A DNA stretch of 64,000 bases from Sporothrix humicola (lineage: Eukaryota; Ascomycota; Sordariomycetes; Ophiostomatales; Ophiostomataceae), in contig WNYE01000051.1 in the NCBI GenBank assembly GCA_021396245.1, positions 245,300 to 309,299 on the forward strand. Direction: 5' to 3'. Of this stretch, positions 35,643 to 46,627 are shown piece after piece (the first letter of the stretch is position 1; each line of letters begins with the position of its first letter). The position numbers and the translations under genes are program-made. Under the pieces are notes generated by a model. It was given only the letters and a program-made list of their open reading frames with translations, made no database searches and was not told where the DNA came from.

Positions 35643-38600
35643 ACGAAAGACGAGATAGGTTGACAGAGTGGAGGGAGAGTTGGATACCCAGAGTTTATTT
35701 TGTGTGTGTTCTGTGTCACGATAGAGAAAAGCTTACGGTTGCTTATACATCTGGATAGACATTAATGATAGACCGCCGATGGATCGAATGTTACAAGAAG
35801 GCGCTCATCAGGAAATTATGTGCCGTCGAGATATCGCCAGTATCTGTCTTTACGACTCTTATTTTACGGAATCTTTCCGATACCAGCGCCGCAGACGAGT
35901 ACAAAAACACAAATTAGCCACCGAAGAAAACACAGTCTCTTGTACGACGTGCTCGGTCTCTCGTCCCACCTGCCCAGTCAGGATGGAGATACAGTGTGCA
36001 GAGTACAGAGTGCAGAGTGCAGAGTGCACGATGGCTAGATCGGAAACTAGCATCAAATTTGGCTTGACATTTAGATCAGATATGAGCATCGGTACGATAC
36101 GATCCAGCAGTCTGTGAGTCTGTGCATGCGAGTCTCCATATGTCGTAGATGGGCTGCGATTTTATGCGAGATGAAAGCAATGTGATGAAAATAGACAGGG
36201 GATGACGCCAGCAAGTCGATGAAAGCTGATAAAAGGAGATGCAGTGTTGTAGGTACAGCGCAGGTCCGCCACAAATAAACAGAGCGGAGGCGATTTAGTC
36301 AGGGGTTAGGGGGCTTTGGGGCTTTTGGGCTTCATTCATTTGCAAAAGTACCGACGGCCACTGGCCAGGGTGCAACGTCGAAGACGGAAAAGGAGGAAAT
36401 GGCGTTTGATTTCGGCGAGAGGGTGTTTAACGGAGAAGAGAGCGAGGGTTGTTTGGCGATGCTCTCTCAGTACACGCCCATTCACACCATTTCAGATCTG
36501 GTCTTGGGGCAGCCGTTACGATTGATCGCAGAGCCGAGCGAACAGGCTGGAGAGGAGGATGCTTCTTGCCGAAAACTACTGCAGTCGACACCCGCGAGCA
36601 TGCAAATCTGCCTACTCCTCTGGTATCCTGTTCAGCCGCACGATCACGTGGATGATGTGACTGGGTGATGAGCAAGACAGACAAGCCAGGCAAACCAGGC
36701 AAGACAAATGTGACGAGAGTCATAAGCAAGGGAAACTGAACACGAACATCAGACGAGACGAGAAGAAACGGTTTCTTCAAGAGTCTGACGACCCAAGATC
36801 CCGAGAACCCAACGGGTTGGAAAGAAGGAAAAAAGAAAGAAGTGACCAAACCTGGCGACGTGCTTTCCTTGTTCCGTTACTCTCTTGACAGGATCCGTCG
36901 TCACTCCTGCATACAAAAATTGATTCCAATGCAGGCGTCAAAATTGGGTGATGGATGGACGACGCAAGGGATGATGGGCAATAAGGGCAAGAAGCGAAAG
37001 AAGCGAGGGTGGGATGATACCAAGGGTGAGAGTGAAGGACGGAGATGATATTCCCAAGAATACCTTCTTCTTAACAAAAAAAAGAGAGACACGACACGCG
37101 TCGACGGTTGAACTTTTTGAAAAATAAGAGAGGCTCGAGAGGGCAGGATGTGTCAAGACGAGGGAAGAGAACAAGATGCGATAGGACAGACGAGTGGAGA
37201 GCCTTGGGATAGTGGCAATCACTGCCAATTGCTGCTGTCAATTCTCACTTTTCTCACAACTTTTGTCTCGCCTGCTGTCCAGTGATCCGGCAATCATGTC
37301 GACCTGTCTTGGTTTTCGTCGACAACAGACAAGAAGCCGGCGCCTTTCCCCTCTGTTCTATGACGACCTGCTGCTTTGGTCAATAGGAAGACAAGGAAGA
37401 GCAGGATGTCAATCAAGACTTTGGGAGTGATCACTACTCCGTCCAAGCAAGACAGCCTCGGGATGTGCAGTCGCTCTAGCATTTCGTCCACTGGCCGGTA
37501 GGTGATCGTCGTTGCTGCCCATCATTTGGGAGCGAAAAAGAGCGCCACTGCCCACCTTTCCTCGCTTTTGTCCCAGCCGAGCCAGCCTTCTCAACGCTTG
37601 TTCGACCGGCCTCTGCCCGTTTGTGATCAACAAAAGATGGCCATCACGAAAGATACTTATCTATCGTAATTGCAGAGACGATGCATCACCAATAAGGCGA
37701 TTGCCAGCAAACATCATCGTCTTCAATTGTCGTCAATTCCATCATCACTTTTGTCCTCTTTCCCTCTCTCGCTCGATACAACCTCTCGGCGCCATGGAGC
37801 TGCCAGGCTGCCCAGCCCCGGCCGCCCACTCACACTGCTTTTCTCGCCACTTTCATGTCCTTTTCAGCTCTTGTGCTGTCGACCGCGCGATGCAACCCTG
37901 TAAGTGTGCGGACAAGAAAGGACAAGCAAAAGTTCATCTGGTAGGCTGGAAGCCCCGAAGCGATGCTCCCTTTACAAGAAAACCACCAAAACTATCGGTA
38001 ACGGGTTGCAACCCTGATCTCGTAAAAGACCCTGAGCCTGACTTGGGATGGCTTTAATTGATTTTTATTACAAGCAGCACCACCGGAATTCAATCAAAAG
38101 AATACCGTCGCGTGTCACCGTTGGCGGGAAGAAGGAATGCACATGTGCGATGGAAGAGTGAAAAAATGAAAAATGGGGATGGCGGCGTGGTTGACTGGTG
38201 ATTGGAATGTCGGACTTGTGTGTGAGGCGAGGGTCAGACAAAAGAAAAGAAAAAAAAGGAACGAAGCAGAGAAAATCAAAGGAAAAAGAAACGAAGCACA
38301 CAGAACGGTAATTAAAGTCGATGAGTGAGGGTTCCCTCTCGGTGGGTAGCGCAGACCCTCCCGGGCTAAGCCATCCAGCCCACTAAAGCGGCACTACCGC
38401 ACAGGCAATTGATACCGTTCCCGATTGGTTCGTGCTTCAGTCCCTGTATTTTGTGGTTTTCTTGGGTGGTTCGCACATGCGAGGCGCTAAATCCACTAAA
38501 TCCAACATGGTCCAGGCCAGGACTGTCCTAACTTTTGGTCCCCTTTTTTGGTCTCTCTTTCGTCCCTCTCTGGTCCTCCCGGCTCGGCTGCCGCCACAGG

Positions 38601-39647
38601 CACTCCAGGGAGGACGCCCGACGGCGCGCCGTGGGCGGTCTTTTTGGTGTGCTTTTGTGCGAACTGGGAGAATTAGTGTGAACTTAGTGCAGCCTTCTAA
38701 TCTGGAAACGAAGACAACCGTCGAAAGGAGAGACGAGTCGAAAGACAGACAAGATGAGCACTCGTTGTTTGAAAAGCAGGCAAGTGGAAAAAGAAGAGAA
38801 GGAAGGTGACGAGATGCGCGATATCAGAGGAGCGACAATGATACGAGTATTCACTGAATGGGATTACTTGATGTGCTCTTCGTCTCTTCTCTGTCAGACG
38901 GATCAACAGCGATGAGCACTGGCCGCCTGCCGTGTTATTCGACATCAGACGGGGCCGTGCTTTCCCAAAACGACGGCAAATGCGACGCCGTCACCAGCTG
39001 AGAGACAGGGAAGGAAGAAAGGTTGACAACCATGACTTTAAAACGAAAGAAAGGAAAGAGCCGAGTGACAACCCGTGGAGTTACCGGAACACAGAATACA
39101 GAACACAGGACGACGAAGGAAAGACCAACGGCCATCGCCAGAATACAAAATACGCCAAGGCAGGAACCCACTGGGCATTCGTACCCCTGTGGGTCACCTC
39201 GAGTCCCCGCTCGCTCTTGCACCACCAGAAGAGGGAAAGAGCAGACACAGAGAGACATCCAAGAGGACTTTTTGCACCTTTCTCGCAAGTTAGCCCTTTT
39301 TTACTGGGGCGACTGCCCGCCATCTCTCTGGGTCTTTCCTCGCCTGCATTGCCATTGCCTGCATTTGCATTCTGCTGCGTCGTCCTTTCCCTTTCCTCCT
39401 CTCCTTGCCTCGCTTTCAATTTTGCTCAGTCGTGCTTGCTTCTTTTGGATTTTGTTGTGTCGTGATTCTGCATCCTCCCTTTTTGAACAGTTTTCCCCTC
39501 GACATCGCCAATCGCCCCAATTTCTGTTTACATCGTCAACGCGGCATCTCACACTTATTCGCCCGCCGCCTACCGCCCACGGTCTACACCCGATGACCTC
39601 TCCCACCTACAACACCCGGCGCCTGCAGTAACGGCCTCCGATAGACA
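35643..39647. other. Long (4 kb) intergenic region
   Basis: Purine-rich and pyrimidine-rich tracts with no credible gene. Open frames at 37512-38057 and 38932-39631 lack domains. The final 300 bases look like the leader of the CSC1-like gene. Confidence 0.45.
35992..36028. repeat. CAGAGTG heptamer microsatellite
   Basis: About five units of CAG(A/T)GT(G/A) occur in tandem, reading GTGCAGAGTACAGAGTGCAG in the middle. It lies in intergenic sequence. Confidence 0.7.
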
Positions 39648-39656
39648 ATGACATGA
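39648..39656 (+). promoter_or_regulatory. Minimal uORF overlapping the CSC1-like start
   Basis: ATG-ACA-TGA at 39648-39656 is a two-codon upstream frame. Its TGA overlaps the main start at 39653, giving the string ATGACATGATGG. This arrangement could tune initiation by leaky scanning or reinitiation (inference). Confidence 0.4.
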
Positions 39657-42600
39657 TGGATTGGGATACCCTGGCCGCCGGCCTCATGGAGCATGGCCTC
39701 CACAAACGATTGGTAAGTAAAGTCGACAAGATGAAGACGGCATCCTCCTGTCGATGCCCGCAATGCCACCGTTACATCCGCTCACATCCCCCAGAATCAA
39801 AGCCAGGACCCCCGGATCGGCTCCGGCCGCGATAACGCAACCGGCGGCACCCTCAGCCACGTCACCTCCTCCGGCACCGACTCGTCTTCTGCCTCGTCAC
39901 TCGGCAGCACTTTCGTCCCCGTCCTCGTCTACTCCGGCGTCTGCCTCACCATCTTCATCGTGTTCCGCCGCAAGTGCCAGCGTGTCTATGCGCCACGAAC
40001 CATTGCCAGCATCCGCCGCGATCCTCTTGTCCCGGTCCCAGCCTTGCCGACGACATGGTTTACCTGGGTCAAGGATTTCTGGAACATTGACGAGGCCTTT
40101 ATCCTTAACAACACGTCCCTTGACGGCTTCTTCTTTCTGCGGTACCTGCGCGTGCTGGCCACTATCTGCTTTGCCGGCTGTATCATTGCCTGGCCCGTCT
40201 TGCTGTCCGTCAATGCCACCGGCGGCAAAAACCTGGAGCAGCTCGACCTGCTGACCATTGGTGATGTCGCCTCGCCCATCAAATTCTACGCCCACGTCGT
40301 GATTGCGTGGCTCTTCTTCGGCTTTATTCTCTTTATGATCTGCCGAGAATGTATCTACTACATCAACCTGCGCCAGGCGTACCTGATGGCGCCCCAGCAC
40401 GCCCAGCGCCTGTCCGCGCGCACCGTCCTGTTTACCTGCGTGCCCAAGCGCTTCCTGGACGAGCCCCGCGTCCGCAAGCTCTTTGGCGACTCGGTCAAGA
40501 ACGTCTGGATTCCGCGCAACACCCGCGCTCTCCTACGGCTCGTCGAAGAGCGCGAAGCGGCCGCCGTTCGTCTCGAAAAGGCCGAGATTGAGCTGATCCG
40601 CAAGGCCAACAAAGCCCGCAAACAGAAACATGGCGTGCCCCTCGACGCGGCGCTGCCTCCGCCTGTCTCCATGCCGGGCCGGTCACCCTCCCGGTCAAAT
40701 ACATCATCACTTAACTCGACCTCCTCTTCTTCATCCTCATCGTCTTCTTCATCGCCTTCATCACCTTCTTCGCCTTCTTCGCCTTCATCACCATCTTCGC
40801 CATCCTCACCTTCCTCTGCCGCCCACTCTCCACGACCTTCCACATCTACACCAGCAGTGGCTGCCCCATTATCACCACCACCAAGGGCATCCACTGTTAC
40901 ACAACCAGCTGCCACTGCAGTTGCCCCGCCACAATCCTCCTCCCTCTCATTACGACGAGCATCTGCAGTGTCTCAATCATCAGCAACCCGCGTCTCGACA
41001 GACCCGTCACCATCACAACCATCCGCCCCTCCTGCAGTATCGGCATCTTCGACAGTCAATATCCTGCAACACACCCTCTCTCCGGGTCTGATCAACGAGA
41101 TCCGCGAAATCAATGACATTCAGGCACCCGCCACGGCAGCACGAAAGAGCGGCGCCCACGATGATATCCTGCCCATGTCACCCGATGACCGCCAGGGCTC
41201 ATTCTCCGACGCATCTGGCCCGTCGTCTGCAACGGCTGTCAACTCAACTGTTCCCATGTCTGAAATTACAGAAATAGAGACTGTCGTGGAAGAGGCCGGC
41301 GACAAGGGCAAGGCTGTCGGTACTAAGCTTGAGACAAAGGAGGTTGCTGACGAGGAAACCGACGAAGAAAACGACCAGAACTATGTCCACCCATACGGCT
41401 TCAACGACACCCTGCCCGACGTCCGCGGCTCAGTTGCCGCCCAGTGGCTCCCCGTCGACAAGCGTCCAGCACATCGCCCTCTTGCCAACTTTGGCCGCCG
41501 TGTCGACACTATTCGCTGGACGCGCATGCGGGTCAAGTCGCTCAACAAGGCCATTGCCAAGCTGCGCCGCAAGCACCGTGGCGGCGACGGCAGCACTCTG
41601 TCGTCCATGTTTGTCGAGTTTGACACACAGGCCGCCGCCCAGGTCGCCTTCCAGGTTCTCGCCCACCACCAGCCGCTGCACATGTCGCCGCGGTACATTG
41701 GCATTCGCCCACAAGACGTCATCTGGTCGTCACTCCGCATGCTGTGGTGGGAGCGTATCATCCGCCGCTTCCTCGTCATGGGTGCCATTGCGGCTGGCAT
41801 TGTCTTCTGGTCCATCCCGGCCGCCCTTGTTGGTATCGTCTCCAACATTTCCTTTTTGAGCGAAAAGGTCTTCTTCCTCCACTGGATCACTAGCCTCCCC
41901 AAACCCATCACTGGTGTCATCGAAGGCCTTTTGCCCGCCGTGGCTCTGTCTCTGCTGATGGCTGCTGTACCCGGCATGCTCCGCGTTTGCGCCCGCGCCG
42001 CTGGCCTTCCTTCGTCACCACTGGTCGAGCTGTTTGTCCAGCACGCCTACTTTTGCTTCCAGGTCGTTCAGGTCTTCCTTATTACCACCCTGACCTCGGC
42101 CGCCTCGGCCGCCTTCACTCAAATTCTGGCAGATCCCTTGTCCATCAAGGACCTGCTCTCTACCAACCTCCCCAAAGCCTCCAACTTTTATCTTTCCTAC
42201 ATCACGGTGCAGTGCCTGGCTGGTGGTGCCATTGGCCTCGTCCACTTCTTTGATCTGTTCCGCCACACGGTCCTCAACAAGACCATCCAGCACCCCCGCC
42301 GTGCTGTCCGCAACTTCCAGCGCCTCAAGCAGCCGCACTGGGGCGGCGTCTTCCCCGTCTACACCAACATGGGCGTCATCGCCATCAGCTACACCTGCAT
42401 TGCCCCGCTCATCCTGGTATTTGCGGGTGTTGGCATGTGCGTCATCTACCAGGTCTACAAGTACAATCTTGTTTATGCCTACGACTCGGACCGTGACTGC
42501 AAGGGCCTGCACTACCCGCGTGGTCTGCTGCACCTCATGATCGGTCTCTACATGGCCGAAGTCTGTCTGATCGGCTTGTTTTCTATCCAGTCGGCCGTTG

Positions 42601-43508
42601 GCCCTGTGATCCTGATGATCATGTTCCTCGTCTTTACCTTTTTGGTCCACATTTCACTGAGTGATGCCGTCGGTCCACTGCTGTCCAGTCTGCCACGTAC
42701 GCTGGCCCTCGACGACAAGGACTTGGCTGCAGGCCACGAGGACCTCCGCCGCCAGGCCGAGCGTGAAGCTGCCGAGGCCGCGGCCAACAGTGCCAACTCG
42801 GGAGGCCTCAACGCCGACTACTACAACATGGAGGAGGGGGGCTACGGCGAAGAGGATGACTCCGACGACGACTTGCACGCCGGCCCCGTCACCAACCGCG
42901 GAATCGACGGCGCCAACGACCTCATGGGCATGGTCAAGGACTGGGGCCGCGACGCCATCAAGGAGCGCATGAAGACCGAGGTCAAGGCCATCAAGAAGGA
43001 TATCACGACCTTTTCGGTGTCGTCGTTTATGCCGTCGTGGGGCAAGACCACCATGGTCCGGAGGAACAACGGTACCGCGCGTGGTAACCCTGACGGCGAG
43101 GCTAGCGCCGAGGGTCCTGCCAGCCCCGACGGTGCCAACGACGTCCAAGAGCTTGGCCCCGACGGCCTGCCCGTCCCCGAGAAGCCCAAGCCCAACTTTT
43201 TCATGCGCTGGCTGCATCCTGAATTGTACGAGGACTACACGTACCTGCGCAAAATGCTGCCCGCTGACGAGGATCCCATCGACTACCCGGACGACTACAC
43301 CCGCCGCGGCTACTGGCCCCCCGAGATGTGGACGCCCATCCCCAAGCTGTGGATCCCGCGCGACGACGCCTACGTGAGCCGGCAAGAGGTCGCGCACACC
43401 CGCAAGGTGCTGCCGATCACGGACCGCGGCGCCTGGCTGACGGCCAAGGGCAACGTCGTGGCGGATCTCGACAAGGCACCGTTCCTGGAGCCGATCTACC
43501 TGTACTAG
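39653..43508 (+). CDS. CSC1/OSCA-like (DUF221) membrane channel
   Basis: Related proteins (yeast CSC1, RSN1 and PHM7; plant OSCA) are calcium-permeable, osmotic- or mechano-gated channels. Exon 1 is 39653-39712 and exon 2 is 39795-43508, giving 1257 residues. The 82-base intron has donor GTAAGT and acceptor CCCAG. The N-terminal transmembrane part begins near VLVYSGVCLTIFIVFRRKC. A large cytosolic loop follows the third helix and holds LFTCVPKRFLDEPRVRKLFG. In it lies a long Ser-rich and Ser-Ser-Pro microsatellite insert (40720-40815) and a disordered acidic part. The loop returns to the family at VHPYGFNDTLPDVRGSVAAQ and SMFVEFDTQAAAQVAFQ. The seven-helix DUF221 core follows from about 41750 to 42680. 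The C-terminal PHM7_ext-like tail ends in GNVVADLDKAPFLEPIYLY. The loop insert makes it longer than most relatives. Confidence 0.93.
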
Positions 43509-45169
43509 AAGGCGAAGCCTTCATTACAGTTCCACACTACTCCATCTTTCCTTCTTCGTATGATTCACGGCCTAGTTTGTATATTGGAGGTCACTCATTT
43601 GATTTATATTTACCTTTACCATGCTTGTCGACTTTACTTTGGTAAATGCGTTGGATACCTTTTGGGCGGATGTTTTTGAATTTCCTTCATTTTTGACCAC
43701 ATTTCCTTTCATATATTGTCTGTAATTAGTCGAGTTTTTGGATACTTTCTTTTCATAGCAAATGATACTCATGAACGCGACATGTCTAACAACAAATAGT
43801 GGATGTATGGGTGATTGCAGATGTAGAAACCTGTACACGATGAGACCTGCAACACTGATTAGTAAATAAGCTATAATTTGACAAGACATTTGTGAAGTTA
43901 TGCAGTAGACTTCAACATCTCATTCTAGACCATGAATATCGTGTTAGCGTACAAGCAGCAATAAAAAAGGGGGGCAAGGGGGTTTGTAAACATCAACATG
44001 CGTCCCATATACTCGTGGATTGTTGGTGGCATGAAACGGTACTCCATTCGAGCGTACATAGTTCAAGACCGACAATAATTATTTGAATACGCGGTATGTT
44101 CTGGTTATCTGGTTGGCGAGGAATAAATAAGTAATACGCGACGCGTGCCAGTTGGCTTGTTGGCCTGTACAATTTGGTGGTTTCCCATTTTGTTACGAGG
44201 ATCGATCGAGATGATTTGATTTTTAAAATTTTGGAATTTGATTTGATGGTTTGAGGGGGTATATCAAATGGAGGAGAACGATGAAAAGCAAAACGCAAGT
44301 AAAAAGCAAGTATGAAACCCCTAGAGAGATACAGAAAGGAAAAGAGAAGAGAGAGGATGAGAGACAACACGAGACAACAAACAGGAGTAACGTTCCACAG
44401 CGGGGGGACACTGCAGCCAACATCACTCGACAGTCGTCGTCCATGCAATCGACACACCCCTCTCGACTCGACTCGCAGTCTGTTTTTGATTCCTTCTCTT
44501 TCCCAGATTCCGTTGTATGTTCCATGCAACGCAGATAAAAAGCAAATTATAAAAAGCACAAGAGATATTTGATCATGATCGTGAGTGATGGAAGTGGTCG
44601 TTAATGTTGACAGGTGATACATGAGGGGTATAGACCGCTTGCCAGATGAGATGAGGTGGTATAATAAACCATGAGCGAGATGAGAAAAGGAAGCACTTTC
44701 CGTTTTCCCATCTTCTAACCTGGATGGTGGGGGTGGGAGGTATAGTAGTAGGTAGAATGGAGGACGCCGCATGAGGGGGGTATCGTGAATAGACGCCAGG
44801 ATCGCCAGTATTGCCAGTTGGTGATATGCGAGATGATGATGCAGGATGACGGTGTGGTAATGCCCGTTTACCAGTTGATGTAGAATGAATGCCACGCCAG
44901 AGAATGCTTTGCCAGTGTATGTGTTCCCCTTGTCCGGTATTCCAAAATGACGCCTTTGGTATGTAGATACAAGACGCCGGGTAGAATGCAAACGACAAGA
45001 ACAGAAACTGAAAAGAAAAGCAGACCATGCCGAACAGAAAAGCAGAGAGGAAAGAAGAAGCAACGCTCCACGCTGTGCAATGCAATGCAGACAGGTCAGA
45101 AAACAAAAGACGTATCGTACACAAGATGTGGTGTGATAAGTAGGAAACTCCCTCGCGGGAGCACATGTC
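43509..45169. other. Convergent intergenic region
   Basis: 3' flank of two converging genes. A long minus-strand open frame (43993-45738) runs through it without any motif and overlaps the real gene in another frame. No gene supported. Confidence 0.5.
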
Positions 45170-46627
45170 CTACTGTCTTTCTTGTTCGACGGCAGCAGCG
45201 GCCGACGCGGCAGCTTCCCGGCGCTCCCGCAGACGGGTGCGCATGGGACGCGGCAGGACGGTCTTCTCGACGCCTGCACCCGCACCCGCACCCAGCCGCC
45301 GACGGCCGACACTGCTGGCACGGGTGGAGGAGGCGTGGTGGGAGGCGTGCGATGAGCGTGATGCGAGGCGACCTCGGCGAGCAGCAATAATGCCGCCGCC
45401 GATCGGGGTGGCAGGATGGTGCCGACTGGAGTCGGCCTGCACAGGCACGGGCCAGCAGGTGCGCGACGAGGACGAGGGGGAGACGCTGCGGTGGCGGACG
45501 CGGACAGACACAGGCATGGGGGAGGCGGGACGCGAGGCGGCGTCGTCGACGGCAGCGAAGCCCGACTGCAGCGGGCGACGGTGGGGTGACGACAACGACG
45601 TGTTGTTGATCTTGGTGGCATCGGCGGTGATGGTGTTGTTGGCGGGTGTGGTGGCATCGGCAATGGCTTCATGTTTGGTGGTGGTGGTTGTTGTGGTCGG
45701 GGTGGGCGTAGGAGTCGACGTGGGCGGGGTCTTTGCATCCACTAACTGGTGCATGGTAGCGAAGGCTACAGCGGGGCTGTGGTGGTGGTGGTGACTGTGG
45801 TGGTGATGGGAGTCCTCTTCAGCGACATCAGGCTCAGCATCAGACATAGACACGGGCGTGTCGGGGCCAGAGGACTGGGAAGTGTCGTCGTCAAACTGCG
45901 AAGGGCATTCCTCATCGTCGTCTTCATCGTCGACAACATCATCGACAGTCTTGTTGTTGTGGCCCTCGTCCGAGTCAAAAGACAGAGTGCGGGCGGGCGT
46001 GAGCGTGTTGAGGCAGTAGAGCTCGTGCGAGGATGTCTCCATGTCATCCGAATAGGTCGTCAGCGAGCGAGGCGAGGGCGGGAGGTCGTGATGGTGATGG
46101 AGAGACGAGCGGGAGAGAGAATGAGACATCATCGCGGGTTCGTGGGTGATGGCATCGTCAAAGAAAGGCTTCGCGGCAGCAACAGCTGTCTCGTGTCTGG
46201 CCTCACTTTCGGGATCGTTCTGGGCGTTGACAGCGTGACAGCCCGACTGGTGCCAGGGGTGACTGCTGGGGAGGTACGACGCAAAGTAACGAACGAGCGA
46301 GTCGAGCGAGCGCGTCCGAAAGAGCTGGAGAGCATACTCCCACTGTGTCGTGCCGATGAGGGCTGGGTTGGCGATGATCTCGAACGAGGCCGACTCGAGA
46401 CTCTCGTTGAGTTCGCGAAGGCGTTGATCGCGGCGGACGCTCAGGAGACGGTGGAATTCCTTGGTTGTCGATGCCTCGCTGGCAATCTCAAAGACGTCGT
46501 GATGGAAGGCATCGGGATCCTGGATGGTCGACTGGAAGGTGTTGTATTCCTTGTGAAGCGTGGTGAAGAGTGCGTCTCTCTTCATGCCAAACTTCCAGGC
46601 AGGCCAAGCTATACCTGGATCGTCCAT
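45170..46627 (-). CDS. Conserved fungal protein of unknown function
   Basis: A 485-residue protein without introns; the ATG at 46627 starts MDDPGIAWPAWKFGMKRDAL. Residues 1-130 look globular and conserved: AFHHDVFEIASEA, RDQRLRELNESLESASFEII, TTQWEYALQLFRTRSLDSLV and RYFASYLPSSHPWH. From memory this resembles an N-terminal block shared by uncharacterised ascomycete proteins; no named domain could be assigned. The rest is disordered, with an acidic stretch (VVDDEDDDEECPSQ), a His tract (HHHHSHHHHH), a Thr-rich tract, and an Arg/Ser-rich C-terminus ending in a helical Arg/Ala/Glu segment. High GC at third positions supports coding. Cellular role unknown; the basic tail may bind nucleic acid or membranes (inference). 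Confidence 0.8.
   Translation of the reverse strand: MDDPGIAWPAWKFGMKRDALFTTLHKEYNTFQSTIQDPDAFHHDVFEIASEASTTKEFHRLLSVRRDQRLRELNESLESASFEIIANPALIGTTQWEYALQLFRTRSLDSLVRYFASYLPSSHPWHQSGCHAVNAQNDPESEARHETAVAAAKPFFDDAITHEPAMMSHSLSRSSLHHHHDLPPSPRSLTTYSDDMETSSHELYCLNTLTPARTLSFDSDEGHNNKTVDDVVDDEDDDEECPSQFDDDTSQSSGPDTPVSMSDAEPDVAEEDSHHHHSHHHHHSPAVAFATMHQLVDAKTPPTSTPTPTPTTTTTTTKHEAIADATTPANNTITADATKINNTSLSSPHRRPLQSGFAAVDDAASRPASPMPVSVRVRHRSVSPSSSSRTCWPVPVQADSSRHHPATPIGGGIIAARRGRLASRSSHASHHASSTRASSVGRRRLGAGAGAGVEKTVLPRPMRTRLRERREAAASAAAAVEQERQ

Noticed and set aside
37512..38057. 181-residue open frame in the intergenic region
   Set aside because: No ATG context, motif or codon bias typical of the other genes here.
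38330..38420. GC-rich segment with short complementary pieces resembling a tRNA or 5S fragment
   Set aside because: No cloverleaf with A and B boxes could be drawn and no 5S match; a covariance-model scan would decide.
43993..45738. 581-residue minus-strand frame
   Set aside because: Low-complexity, lacks domains and overlaps the 485-residue gene in another frame; the real gene has the better N-terminal domain.
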